From positions 50,246 to 114,245 of the forward strand of contig CANQTD010000003.1 of NCBI GenBank assembly GCA_947626685.1: a stretch of DNA of 64,000 nt. The letters run 5' to 3'. The stretch is from an uncultured Clostridia bacterium (lineage in GTDB: Bacteria > Bacillota > Clostridia > Christensenellales > Borkfalkiaceae). The notes under the pieces are model-generated. The model did not search any database. It was not told the DNA's origin and worked only from the letters and a program-made list of their open reading frames with translations. A program made the position numbers and the translations under genes. Below are positions 43,707 to 53,585 of this stretch, in pieces. The first letter of the stretch is position 1; the number at the start of each line of letters is the position of its first letter.

Positions 43707-44177
43707 TCAATCTATGCTTCCGCCCTGCGCTTTGTCGCGCTTGTCGCGCACGTTGATGAGGATGGAGGCAAATTCGGTGTATCCCTCGATGAGGGCGTCC
43801 ATCTTTTCGGGGCCGATCTTTTCAATGACTTCTTCGATCACGGCGTTCGCGAACTTGCACTGCTCCTCGAACACGCCGAGCGCGTATTCGGAAAGGCGGA
43901 TATAGGCGATCTTTTTGTCGGTGGGAGAATCCTCGCGCAAAACGATGCCCCGCTTTTCGAGCTTGGTGACGATCTGGGAGATCGCCGAGCGCGTCACGCC
44001 CAACCTTCTCGCGAGTTCGGACGCGATGATGGAATTGCCGTTTTCCCGCTCCAAAAGGATCTCGCGGATGAGGCGGAACTCCGTTCTCGACAGCTTTTGC
44101 GCCTCCGAGAAGATCTCGAGCCCCTCCATGCTCTTTGTGATGCAGAACAGTTTGACCAGATATTGGTTGATCTCCAT
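43707..44177 (-). CDS. MarR-family transcriptional regulator
   Basis: 156 residues, winged helix-turn-helix: SRTEFRLIREILLERENGNSIIASELARRLGVTRSAISQIVTKLEKRGIVLREDSPTDKK has the MarR order of helices and the wing with the D-x-R/K pattern. GGAGG precedes the ATG. First gene of the marR-transporter-microprotein operon, with a palindrome on its own promoter, so it probably represses the operon until a drug or metabolite binds. Confidence 0.92.
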   Translation of the reverse strand: MEINQYLVKLFCITKSMEGLEIFSEAQKLSRTEFRLIREILLERENGNSIIASELARRLGVTRSAISQIVTKLEKRGIVLREDSPTDKKIAYIRLSEYALGVFEEQCKFANAVIEEVIEKIGPEKMDALIEGYTEFASILINVRDKRDKAQGGSID

Positions 44178-44232
44178 TGTTTTCCTCCGTATGCTTGGGC
44201 TGATTATATCGTTTCATATATTGAACAATTAA

Positions 44233-44262
44233 GATTATAATCAATCGGAAGGGTGTTGTCAA
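44233..44262 (-). promoter_or_regulatory. marR operon promoter and operator
   Basis: On the minus strand TTGACA, 17-bp spacer, TATAAT. The -10 is embedded in the perfect palindrome GATTATAATC (44233-44242), and a second half-like GATTATAT lies at 44200-44207. These are likely MarR sites. Confidence 0.7.
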
Positions 44263-44319
44263 GGATTGAACAACCGTTTTTTGCGAATTCACAATCCTTT
44301 CACACAGAGATCGTTTCCG

Positions 44320-45447
44320 CTATTTCCCCTTTTCGGGTTTTTTGCCGAAATATGACAGCAGAGAGCATTTGAGGTTGGCGTTGTAGAGGACGCGCCGCTT
44401 ATTCGGGGTCCCGAAGGCCGCCTCCGCCCCCTCGTACGCCGAGAGGATATACGCGCTCCAATCGGGAAGCGAGCGGAACATTCTGCCGAGATCGCGGTAG
44501 AGCGGGAAGAGGTCCTCCCCTTTCTCCATGCGCTCGCCGTAGGGCGGATTGCTCGCGAGAACGCCGAATTTCTCGGCTGCCGTGAAGGCGCGCATGTCGC
44601 CTACGGAAAAGAAAATGTCCTTTTCCACGCCCGCCCGTCTCGCGTGCTCCTTAGCGGCGGCGATGGCGCGTTCCGAGAGGTCGGAAGCGTATATGGGTGC
44701 GACTTTTCCGCGGTATTCCCCCTCTCCGGCCTCCTCGCGGGCATGAAGAAGCGCGCCCTGCGGGGCGCACTTCCAACGGGTGAAGTCGAAGGACCGCCCG
44801 AGCCCGGGAGAGACGCCGCGGGCGTAGAGGGCCGCCTCGATGGGAAGGGTCCCGCTCCCGCAGAAGGGATCGGCGAACGGCTTTTCCCGGTTGTAGAAAG
44901 AATCCTCGACGATCGCCGCCGCCGTCGTCTCCCTGAGCGGCGCGTCGTAGGAGAGCACGCGGTATCCCCGCTTGTGCAGCCCGTCGCCCGAAGTGTCGAG
45001 CGTGACGCTCGCGCAGTCCTCGAACAGCGAGACGCCCACCACGGCGCGTTCCCCGCGTTCGTCGAGGGTGCGGACGTGCAGTTTCTCCGAAAGCCGCCTT
45101 ACGATCGCCTTCTTCGCGACGCCGCCCGCCGCCTTGACCGCGGCGAGCTTGCTCTTGTAGCTCTTTCCGTCGAGAAGGATGCGGGTGTGCGCGGTGAAGT
45201 ATTCCTCCCACGGAATGGCGGAAACGCCCTCGAAGAGCTCGTCGAAACTCTCGGCGCGGAAGCGGGAAAGTTCGATCAGAACGCGCTCCCCCGCCCGCAG
45301 GGAAACGTTGAGCCGCGCGACCGTATCCCAGCCGCCTTCCAGCTCCAAACGGCCGCGGACGGCGGGGGCATGTCCGAGACCGAGGCGTTCGATTTCACGT
45401 TTGACCGCCGCTTCGATGCCCGAAGCGGCGGGAATGAGAAGTTTCAT
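44320..45447 (-). CDS. THUMP-domain rRNA methyltransferase (RlmL/YpsC-like)
   Basis: 375 residues: N-terminal ferredoxin-like and THUMP region (1-155), then a Rossmann methyltransferase with DPFCGSGTLPIEAA and the NPPYGERM catalytic motif of N2-guanine or N6-adenine methylation. Family members methylate 23S rRNA guanosine. It follows the CNNM/CBS gene by 43 nt. Confidence 0.92.
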   Translation of the reverse strand: MKLLIPAASGIEAAVKREIERLGLGHAPAVRGRLELEGGWDTVARLNVSLRAGERVLIELSRFRAESFDELFEGVSAIPWEEYFTAHTRILLDGKSYKSKLAAVKAAGGVAKKAIVRRLSEKLHVRTLDERGERAVVGVSLFEDCASVTLDTSGDGLHKRGYRVLSYDAPLRETTAAAIVEDSFYNREKPFADPFCGSGTLPIEAALYARGVSPGLGRSFDFTRWKCAPQGALLHAREEAGEGEYRGKVAPIYASDLSERAIAAAKEHARRAGVEKDIFFSVGDMRAFTAAEKFGVLASNPPYGERMEKGEDLFPLYRDLGRMFRSLPDWSAYILSAYEGAEAAFGTPNKRRVLYNANLKCSLLSYFGKKPEKGK

Positions 45448-45490
45448 ACGGTTCCTTTTTTTGCGCCTTTCGCCGAAGAAAAGCGCGGCG

Positions 45491-46555
45491 TTATTCCTCC
45501 GTTTCGTCTACCGTCTGCGGGTCGGCGGGCTCGGGGATATAGGGCCGGATGGGCGAGGTGACGGGCGTGAGATCGTACTTGTCGTCGATGTCGCCCCCGA
45601 GGAGCTCTTCGAGCATATCCTCGCGGGTGATGAGCCCGAGCGCGTTCCCCTCCGAGCCGACGATCACCATGCTCTCCCGCAGCGATTGCAGCCGCTTCAT
45701 GAGGTCGGAGACCTTCTCGTCCGTCGCCGTGTAGGAGACGGGGCGGATGATATTGGCGAAATCCTTCCTGCCCGCGAGCAGATTTTCGTAGAAATCCGCA
45801 CGGTACAGCACGCCGACGATATTCTGTTTTGTCCCCTTGTAGACGGGAATGCGCGAGAAGTTCGTCTCGCGGAAGATTTTGTAGACGAGGCGGTCGCCCG
45901 AGCGGATCTCCGCCATCACCACGCGGTCGAGCGGGATCATGCAGGAGCCGACGTGCAACTCGTCGTAGCGCAGCGTGCGGGTGATGAGTTCGTGCTCGGT
46001 GTCGTTGAGGACGCCCTCCTTCTTGACGTCGGAGACGAGCATTTTGAACTCTTCCTCGGTGTACTTCTTCTTGTTTTTGTCCATGCGGCACAGGAAGAAG
46101 AGGAGCTTCTTCCAGAGGCCGAATATGTAGTTGAACGGCCAGCAGATCCACGAGAGCACGAGGAGCGGGTACGCCATCGCCCGCGCGAAGAACTCGGGCT
46201 CCTCCCTCGCGAGCGTCTTGGGCGTGATCTCACCGAATATCAAAATGGCGACCGTGAGCACGATCGTCGAAACGGTGGGCCCGATCTCGCCGTTGATGGC
46301 ATGGGTGAACAAAATCGTGGAGATCGTCGCGGCCGCAATGTTCACGATATTGTTGCCGATGAGCAGCGTCGTGAGCACCTTATTGTAATCCGCGCTGAGC
46401 GAGAGCGCAACGCGGGCCGATCTTTTTTTGACGGCAAAACGGCGCATGCGCACCGTCGAAAAGCTCGTGTATGCCGTCTCCGTCGCCGAAAAACACGCGG
46501 AGAGCACGACCAACACGATGAGTGCGACCAATAGACCTATGTCGCTACTGTCCAT
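45491..46555 (-). CDS. CNNM-domain / CBS-pair membrane protein
   Basis: 354 residues: a CNNM (DUF21) transmembrane domain with helices at about 7-27, 58-85, 90-112 and 125-150, then a CBS pair (about 205-330). It ends shortly after the CBS pair and lacks the C-terminal CorC_HlyC domain of full-length relatives. The family is linked to magnesium or other divalent-cation transport. GGGGAGG precedes the start after a T-rich spacer. Confidence 0.9.
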   Translation of the reverse strand: MDSSDIGLLVALIVLVVLSACFSATETAYTSFSTVRMRRFAVKKRSARVALSLSADYNKVLTTLLIGNNIVNIAAATISTILFTHAINGEIGPTVSTIVLTVAILIFGEITPKTLAREEPEFFARAMAYPLLVLSWICWPFNYIFGLWKKLLFFLCRMDKNKKKYTEEEFKMLVSDVKKEGVLNDTEHELITRTLRYDELHVGSCMIPLDRVVMAEIRSGDRLVYKIFRETNFSRIPVYKGTKQNIVGVLYRADFYENLLAGRKDFANIIRPVSYTATDEKVSDLMKRLQSLRESMVIVGSEGNALGLITREDMLEELLGGDIDDKYDLTPVTSPIRPYIPEPADPQTVDETEE

Positions 46556-46601
46556 ATAAGAAAAAATTCCTCCCCGGGGGACCGCCCCGTTTATTTGATT
46601 T

Positions 46602-46625
46602 CCCTGCCCGCAGACGCAGGCAGGG
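46602..46625. other. Inverted repeat between esterase and CNNM genes
   Basis: CCCTGCC (46602-46608) and GGCAGGG (46619-46625) with a 10-nt loop, 48 nt past the esterase stop. No T-run, so it is a weak terminator or an mRNA-processing hairpin. Confidence 0.4.
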
Positions 46626-46672
46626 ATCTTTGCCGAGTTCTTATCGATAACGAAATGAGTTTGATGGCGGAA

Positions 46673-47824
<1,152 letters not shown>

Positions 47825-47826
47825 TT

Positions 47827-47855
47827 ATTATACTATGAAATAAGAAATTTTACAA
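47827..47855 (-). promoter_or_regulatory. Esterase gene promoter
   Basis: On the minus strand TTGTAA, 17-bp spacer, TATAAT, about 35 nt upstream of the ATG, which is preceded by AAGGAGG. Confidence 0.75.
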
Positions 47856-47884
47856 GGGAATCGGAGAATATTTTTTGAAAATCC

Positions 47885-48742
47885 TCAATTTTTTCCCATA
47901 GAGCGCACGAACGCGCGCGCACTGTGCGCGGCAACGCATCCCTCCCCCGCGGCTTTGGCGTATTGGTACGGCCTGCCCGTGACGTCGCCCGCCGCGAATA
48001 CCCCCGCAAGATCGGTGGAGAGATCCCGCCCAACGCGCACATGGGGTCCGTCCATTCCGATCCCATAGACGAGAGCGTCGGCAGGCGCGGAGTTTTTGAG
48101 AAAGAACACGCCGCTCACTTCGAGCCGTTCTTCCCCGAAGAGAAGCGCGTCCACATGCGAGCCGCCCGAGACCGCGGTCGGCGTCTTGTGAAGAACGACG
48201 ATATTTTCCCCCGCGAGGCAGGAGACGGGATAGAGGCAAACGCAGTACACTGTGTCCGCGAACTTCGCGAGGTATTCGGCTTCCTCCTCGAATTTGGGAG
48301 AGGAGATCACGGCGGCGATCTTCTTCCCGCGGTACAGCGCGCCGTCACACACGGCGCAGTAGCTCACGCCCCGCCCGAGAAATTCCTTCTCGCCCGCGCA
48401 GACGCCCTTTGATTCCACACCTGTGGCGAGGATCACCGTCTTGGAGAGGAAATTTTCCGCGCCCGCGGTGAGGGTGTAGAACCCGCCCGTGCGAAAGACG
48501 CCGTCGATCCTGCGTTCGGTGAGAACGAGCCCCTCCGCCTCCATCTGCGCTTGCAGGGCCGCGGCAAAGTCGGCGCCCGTCCCCGTGACGGCGGGGAAAT
48601 TGGTCACCTTCTCGGCGAGACGGAGCTTGTCGCTCCTCTCCCCCAGCCAAACGTAGTCGAGCAATAGATTTTTTGCCGTGAGCGCTGCGGTGAAGGCGGC
48701 AATGCCGCCGCCCACGATCGCCGTATCGTAGACCTTCTGCAT
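47885..48742 (-). CDS. Thioredoxin-reductase-like FAD/NAD(P) oxidoreductase
   Basis: 285 residues, shorter than typical TrxB. The FAD motif VGGGIAAFTAAL is N-terminal, the redox-active CxxC is CAVCDG, and the C-terminal FAD motif is GVFAAGDVTG. The usual NAD(P)-binding GGG motif between them is degenerate (AAVISSPKFEEEAEYLAKF), so nucleotide use may differ; it may take electrons from ferredoxin instead. The start at 48742 is preferred, as the promoter overlaps the earlier in-frame ATGs. Confidence 0.85.
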   Translation of the reverse strand: MQKVYDTAIVGGGIAAFTAALTAKNLLLDYVWLGERSDKLRLAEKVTNFPAVTGTGADFAAALQAQMEAEGLVLTERRIDGVFRTGGFYTLTAGAENFLSKTVILATGVESKGVCAGEKEFLGRGVSYCAVCDGALYRGKKIAAVISSPKFEEEAEYLAKFADTVYCVCLYPVSCLAGENIVVLHKTPTAVSGGSHVDALLFGEERLEVSGVFFLKNSAPADALVYGIGMDGPHVRVGRDLSTDLAGVFAAGDVTGRPYQYAKAAGEGCVAAHSARAFVRSMGKN

Positions 48743-48770
48743 AAAAAGTTTATTCCCCTTTTCTCCCCGT

Positions 48771-48799
48771 ATCATAACACACCCCGCCCGGAAAGTCAA
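48771..48799 (-). promoter_or_regulatory. Promoter of the TrxB-like gene
   Basis: On the minus strand TTGACT, 17-bp spacer, TATGAT. Confidence 0.7.
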
Positions 48800-48820
48800 C
48801 AGCAGACGGGATCGTTTGAA

Positions 48821-48850
48821 AAGATTTGGACGCCCTCTGAGGCAAATCTT
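48821..48850 (-). terminator. Probable terminator of the 586-residue protein gene
   Basis: Inverted arms AAGATTTG (48821-48828) and CAAATCTT (48843-48850) with an imperfect GC-rich centre; on the minus strand the stem ends in TCTTTTC. Confidence 0.45.
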
Positions 48851-48921
48851 ACGTAATGATCGCTTTGGGGAGACTATTAGTTAGCCGCTGAATAATTTCT
48901 GTGCCTTTACTGCAATGAATT

Positions 48922-50682
48922 TCAATATGCTCTCTGCAGGGAGAACGGGGTTTGCAGCTCGAGGTCCTGCGACTTAATGAGCGTCAAAAAGTGCCGTATG
49001 TTCGCCCGCGTATCCCGATAGATCTCATGAAAACGGGGAAACCCGACATAGCCCCTGAAATCGAGCTCTTGCATGATCCGTTCTTCAAATGCGGCATTGT
49101 GCACATCTATTGCTTCGAAAGAATGGTTCTTGTCGTCCGTGATAAGATACCCGAAGCCGTTTTCCTCGCAATACGCCTTCAACGCGCGAAACTTTTCGAT
49201 GTTTTCATACTCCAACATTCTGAAAAGCGGTTTGACCTCAACGAGCACCAACGTTCCGTCGTGCGTCAAACATTGAAAATCGGGATGATAAAACCATTGC
49301 TTGAACGGGATCCTGAGTGACTGCGTTTTGATTTCCCGAAAAGTCCCGTTCCTCAAAAACCGTTCCAAGACATGCCGTTCGAGGAAGGACTCGCAAGCGT
49401 ACGGTCGGCCTTCGTATTCGAATGCGGCGAGCTCCTCATCCTCCGTGCTCACCTCCCGCTCCGTGTGCAGGCTTTCGAAGAAAGCTTCGGACGGAGTTTT
49501 TTGCGCGGGATAGACGATCAACTCCTCGATCTCGGAATTGAATTTTTCCCTCTTCTGGGCGGCCGCAACCGTCCGCCTCTCTTCTTTTATGGCGTTTTTG
49601 ATTTGGGCGGAAAGTTCTTCCCTGTGGAACTCTCGTCTGAAAAACCGTACGCATGTATATTCCGCGAGGTTCATGCCGCCGCCCTCGAGGAAGAGAAACG
49701 CCAGAAATCCGCCCGCCGGCTCCGCAGCCGTTTGCTGTGCAAATTCCCGGATCTCTTCGGAAACGCCCATCGGCAGCCGTGGGCTCAACAGCTTGTGCTT
49801 GAACTTTACATAGATCTGCCGGATCCGCTCCCGCGTCAAGCCCATGCCGGAGCCGATCTCCTGCAATGTTTTTTGCTTCCCGAAAACGCCGAGGCGATCA
49901 AGCGCCACGGTTTTTTCACGGCCCTTGAGCTTTGCGTCGGCAATATGTAGAATACATTGGCTCAAAAAACCGTATTCTTCCTCGTACGCGTCCCTGTGCG
50001 CCAAATAATCCGCATACGCCGTTTCGTAGACGATTTCCCGCGGAGGCAGTTTGGGGGGCAGACCGAGCTCGTCAGCCTGTTTCCCGACGGCGAGCAGAAT
50101 GAAACGATAGAGCTCCAAAAGGCACTTGTATCCGAAATTCTTTGTCGCAAAAATCTCTTGCGGGGTGTAAGCGCAGAGGTCGCCGACCGTCACGATCCCG
50201 CGCCGCAGGAAAGCATTTCTGAGCCTTGCGGAACACCCGTCGAAGGTGCGGCTTTTCACCTCCTCTTTCATGTCGGCAAGTTCACTGCCCAGCTTTTCCA
50301 TCATGAAGAACTCATCGTTCGAGCGGCTATACAACGTTTGATTGATATCAAAAGTGTACGGCGCCGCGCTCGGTTTTGGGGCGGAATGCCGCCGCGTGCG
50401 TTTTAATTGGAAATCGTCTGTCCGGAATAACGCGATCGTGTCGTCTGCAAGCGCCGAAAGATCTGCGCCGTCGGAGAGATACACGGCGTCCTTGTTCTTG
50501 AATTTGATGCGCAGACCATTGCCGCGGACGGAAAAATAGCACATCAAATGCTTCCCGGGCTCTCCGATGCCGAGAATGTTTCCCCGCTCCACATACTCCG
50601 CAAGCGGGAAACTTGCTTTCAGACGCCGATAAATCACGTCTATTGTTTGTCTTTCCCGTTCACCGATGCCGGAAATGTCCAT
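48922..50682 (-). CDS. RpoA-CTD-like / sigma region-4-like / nuclease-like fusion protein
   Basis: 586 residues, no signal or membrane segment. Residues 1-95 form a small alpha/beta domain I cannot name. Residues 147-198 (CSARLRNAFLRRGIVTVGDL, then FATKNFGYKCLLELYRF) resemble the helix-hairpin C-terminal domain of RNA polymerase alpha. Residues 266-300 (KTLQEIGSGMGLTRERIRQIYVKFKHKLL) match sigma-70 region 4. From about 425 there is a PD-(D/E)xK-like nuclease core, with HPDF (Asp468), 13 residues, then LVEVKP (Glu482, Lys484), as in TnsA- and Mrr-like endonucleases. No restriction or transposition partner is beside it. GC content is visibly lower than in the flanks, suggesting acquisition. Function unknown; DNA sensing and cutting is the best inference. 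Confidence 0.75.
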   Translation of the reverse strand: MDISGIGERERQTIDVIYRRLKASFPLAEYVERGNILGIGEPGKHLMCYFSVRGNGLRIKFKNKDAVYLSDGADLSALADDTIALFRTDDFQLKRTRRHSAPKPSAAPYTFDINQTLYSRSNDEFFMMEKLGSELADMKEEVKSRTFDGCSARLRNAFLRRGIVTVGDLCAYTPQEIFATKNFGYKCLLELYRFILLAVGKQADELGLPPKLPPREIVYETAYADYLAHRDAYEEEYGFLSQCILHIADAKLKGREKTVALDRLGVFGKQKTLQEIGSGMGLTRERIRQIYVKFKHKLLSPRLPMGVSEEIREFAQQTAAEPAGGFLAFLFLEGGGMNLAEYTCVRFFRREFHREELSAQIKNAIKEERRTVAAAQKREKFNSEIEELIVYPAQKTPSEAFFESLHTEREVSTEDEELAAFEYEGRPYACESFLERHVLERFLRNGTFREIKTQSLRIPFKQWFYHPDFQCLTHDGTLVLVEVKPLFRMLEYENIEKFRALKAYCEENGFGYLITDDKNHSFEAIDVHNAAFEERIMQELDFRGYVGFPRFHEIYRDTRANIRHFLTLIKSQDLELQTPFSLQRAY

Positions 50683-50758
50683 ATGCAGGCTGTTTCCCTA
50701 CCCCATATCGTATTTTCGCGATTTATCTAAGCCCAAAATTCGCGACCGACTTTTGACT

Positions 50759-50787
50759 ATTATAACACAAATCTGCACCGAAAACAA
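50759..50787 (-). promoter_or_regulatory. Promoter of the 586-residue protein gene
   Basis: On the minus strand TTGTTT, 17-bp spacer, TATAAT, with a leader of about 70 nt and no strong Shine-Dalgarno before the ATG. Confidence 0.65.
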
Positions 50788-50832
50788 TCGCTGAAATGAT
50801 ATTTTTCGAAATGTGATTTCAGACGGAATGGC

Positions 50833-50862
50833 ATAAAAGATCCGCCTTGTTGGGGCGGATCT
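50833..50862 (-). terminator. Terminator of the glucan operon
   Basis: A perfect 9-bp stem AGATCCGCC/GGCGGATCT, 7-nt loop, then TTTT on the minus strand, 77 nt after the amylase stop. Confidence 0.8.
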
Positions 50863-50938
50863 GAGAGCGCAGCATATTGCCGTCGAACGGGATAATATAA
50901 ATTGCCATCATCAGGTCGATGAAAACCGCGGCGAAAGG

Positions 50939-52504
50939 TCAACGGAAGATCGCGATCGAATAGGGCTGCATGGTGAGCGTGGACACGCTGAGGGAAGTCT
51001 TTTCGCCCGACGCGTCGAGCGTGTCTTGCAGTTTGCCGTATCCCGAGACGTTGACTTTGTGCGCTTCGGTCGCGGAGAGATTGACGAGCACCGTGATCTT
51101 GCCGCCGCCGTACGTCTTGGTGAAAGCGGCGATATCGCCGTTTTCCATATCGAGCTGTTCCACGGTGCCGCGGGCGAGTTCGGGGTGGCGGTTTCTGAGC
51201 CGCATCGCGGCCTTATAGTAGTTCAGAATGGACCCCGGGTCCCCTTGCTGCGATTGGACCGAGCCGTTCGGGTAGGCGCTCGCCCCCATTGCGACGCCCG
51301 GCTGCGGCGGAATGAACACCTGTCCCTCCGCCATGTCCTTGTCCGACCACCGCATGGCGATGCGTTTTGTCGGGTCGGAGTCGGGGTCGGAGCAGCGCAT
51401 GCCGATCTCGTCGCCGTAGTAGACGAACACGTTGCCGTTCATGAGGGACATGAGCCCCGCCCCCATCTTGATCTGCATGGCTCCCGCGAGCATATTGGCG
51501 GCGCGCGCCGTGTCGTGGTTGCAGAGGAAGGGAGCTTGGGTACCGACGTCGTAGACGCTCTGGTAGTCGAGCAGGAGTTTGCAGAACGCCTCTCCCGGCC
51601 GCGATTGGAGGGAGCCGAACAGCGCCTTGACCGAGCTGATGCCGCTCGCCCCCGCGCTCATCGGGAAGAGGAAGAAGCTGTCTACCCCGCTGTCGTAGTA
51701 CTGCCGTATCTGCGCATTGGAGCCGAGCCATGCTTCGCCTACGATATAGGCGTCCTCTTTGAAGGACTTCGCCGTCTCGTTGACGAAGCGCAAAAATTCG
51801 ACGTTCTTTTCGAGATTGCCCGTGTAGTAGCTCGTGCATGCGTCGAGGCGGAAGCCGTCGCAGTCCATCTCGGTGAGCCAAAACTCCATGATGCCGGTCA
51901 ATTCCTCCCGCACGGCTCCGCTGTCGAGGTTGAGATCGGGCATGTTGGAATCGAACTGACCCTCGTAGAACATGCCGTCGACGCCCGCGACGGGGCAATA
52001 GCCGCTCAGTTGCCGCTCGGAGAAATTGTAATATTCGAGATAGGCGGCGTCCGCGCCCTCCGTCTCCCCTTTTTGCAGTGCGGAGACGGCGCTCTTGAAC
52101 CATGCGTTCGCGCCCGAGGTGTGATTGAACACCATGTCGACGATGACGTTGATCCCGCGGGCATGGGCCTCACGGACAAGCTCTTTCATGTCGTCGTTCG
52201 TGCCGTAATCCTTCTCTACCGTGTAGTAATCGACGACGTCGTAGCCGTGGTAGGTCGTCGACTCGCAGACGGGCATGAGCCAGATGCCGTTGTAGCCCAT
52301 TTCCTCGATATAGTCGAGCTTTTGGGTCACGCCTTTGAGGTCGCCGATCCCGTCGTCCCCCGAATCGAAGTAGGAGCGGACGAAGATCTCGTACCAATTC
52401 CGGTAGTTGTCGTCGAGAATGTTGAGGGAGCCGCCGTTCCCGCCGCAGGCCGCGGGGAGAAGCAGGGCGGCAACGCATAAGACAGCCGTAAAAAATTTCT
52501 TCAT
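50939..52504 (-). CDS. Alpha-amylase-family (GH13) lipoprotein
   Basis: 521 residues. Signal peptide with lipobox LPAAC (about residues 15-20), so it is anchored outside the membrane. GH13 motifs: MVFNHTS, DGFRLDA with the nucleophile Asp, GEAW with the acid Glu, and CNHDTAR with the third Asp. C-terminal beta domain present. It would cut alpha-1,4-glucans to malto-oligomers for the adjacent transporter. The start at 52504 has GAGGG upstream; the longer frame overlaps malG. Confidence 0.93.
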   Translation of the reverse strand: MKKFFTAVLCVAALLLPAACGGNGGSLNILDDNYRNWYEIFVRSYFDSGDDGIGDLKGVTQKLDYIEEMGYNGIWLMPVCESTTYHGYDVVDYYTVEKDYGTNDDMKELVREAHARGINVIVDMVFNHTSGANAWFKSAVSALQKGETEGADAAYLEYYNFSERQLSGYCPVAGVDGMFYEGQFDSNMPDLNLDSGAVREELTGIMEFWLTEMDCDGFRLDACTSYYTGNLEKNVEFLRFVNETAKSFKEDAYIVGEAWLGSNAQIRQYYDSGVDSFFLFPMSAGASGISSVKALFGSLQSRPGEAFCKLLLDYQSVYDVGTQAPFLCNHDTARAANMLAGAMQIKMGAGLMSLMNGNVFVYYGDEIGMRCSDPDSDPTKRIAMRWSDKDMAEGQVFIPPQPGVAMGASAYPNGSVQSQQGDPGSILNYYKAAMRLRNRHPELARGTVEQLDMENGDIAAFTKTYGGGKITVLVNLSATEAHKVNVSGYGKLQDTLDASGEKTSLSVSTLTMQPYSIAIFR

Positions 52505-52511
52505 GCGACCC

Positions 52512-53585
52512 TCACTTGACCGCGCCGCTCGAGACGCCCTCGACATAGTATTTCTGCATGCTGAGGAAGAGCGCGCTGATGATGGCGCCGACGATGGTCG
52601 CGCCCGCGCAGAACACGGTGAAGTTCTCGCTGAACGAGCTATTTTCCGCGTTGATGAGGCGGTACAGACCGAGGGCGACGGTGTATTTGTTCGCGTCGTT
52701 GATGATGGTGTTGACGAAGATGAAGTCGCACCACGGCGAGATGAAGGACGTGAGCACCGTGTACACGATGATCGGCTTTGCGAGCGGGATCGTGACCCGC
52801 CAGAAGATCGTCCATTGGGACGCGCCGTCGAGGATCGCCGCCTCTTCGAGAGAGCGGGGAAGCGTATCGAAGAATCCCTTACAGATGTAGTACGACAGCC
52901 CCGCGCCGCCCGAGTACACGAGAATGAGCGCGAACAGAGAGTTGGTGAGCCCCATCGCCTTGAGAATGAAGTAGACGGCGATCATGCTCATGAATCCCGG
53001 GAACATGCCGAGCACGAGCAAAACGTTCATGAGCGGCTTTCTCAGTTTGAAGCGCATGCGCGAGAAGGCATAGCTCACCATGAGGATGAACATGGTCGTG
53101 AGCGCGCACGAGCAGATCGCGACGAGGAAGGTGTTCATGAGCCATCTGAAAAACTGCGTTTCCTTGAACAGGGTCACAAAGTTGTCGAAGCCGAGTTTGA
53201 GGTCGGACGGAAAGAGCTGATAGATGATGCCCGTGGAGGGCTGGACGCGGAATGCCGTGTAGAGCAGGTACACGATGGGGAGCACCCAAAGGGTGCCGAG
53301 CACGGCGAGCGCGATATAGATGAGGGTATTGGAGATGATGTCGCCGATCTTCTGTCCGCCCGCCTCATAGAGAAGCCCCCAGAAGTCGATGAACACGCCG
53401 ACGCCGAAGAGACCGAAGGTCAGAAGGTACAAAACTGCCATCCCCCAGCGTTCCTGATAGAATTTGTGTGCGCCGGACTCGCCGAGGAAGAGGCAGAGCA
53501 AGAGAGCGGTGAGCTTTTCTTTCTTTTCTTTCTTTTCCTTCTTTTCCCTGTCTTCGCGGACGGTCATATTACGGGTTTCTTCCAT
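52512..53585 (-). CDS. malG: MalG-type sugar ABC permease with N-terminal TM2 domain
   Basis: 357 residues. The C-terminal 270 form a MalG permease with the EAA loop EEAAILDGASQWTIFWRVTIPLAKP. Residues 25-75 (LLLCLFLGESGAHKFYQERWGMAVLYLLT..) look like a TM2 domain, two helices with the GAHKFY turn, which is an unusual addition. The first 20 residues are Lys/Glu. Its ATG overlaps the malF stop (TAATG). Pairs with MalF to import malto-oligomers. Confidence 0.92.
   Translation of the reverse strand: MEETRNMTVREDREKKEKKEKKEKLTALLLCLFLGESGAHKFYQERWGMAVLYLLTFGLFGVGVFIDFWGLLYEAGGQKIGDIISNTLIYIALAVLGTLWVLPIVYLLYTAFRVQPSTGIIYQLFPSDLKLGFDNFVTLFKETQFFRWLMNTFLVAICSCALTTMFILMVSYAFSRMRFKLRKPLMNVLLVLGMFPGFMSMIAVYFILKAMGLTNSLFALILVYSGGAGLSYYICKGFFDTLPRSLEEAAILDGASQWTIFWRVTIPLAKPIIVYTVLTSFISPWCDFIFVNTIINDANKYTVALGLYRLINAENSSFSENFTVFCAGATIVGAIISALFLSMQKYYVEGVSSGAVK

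Noticed and set aside
50760..50942. 60-residue minus-strand frame after the amylase gene
   Set aside because: It crosses the terminator hairpin and the promoter of the next gene, with no ribosome-binding site.
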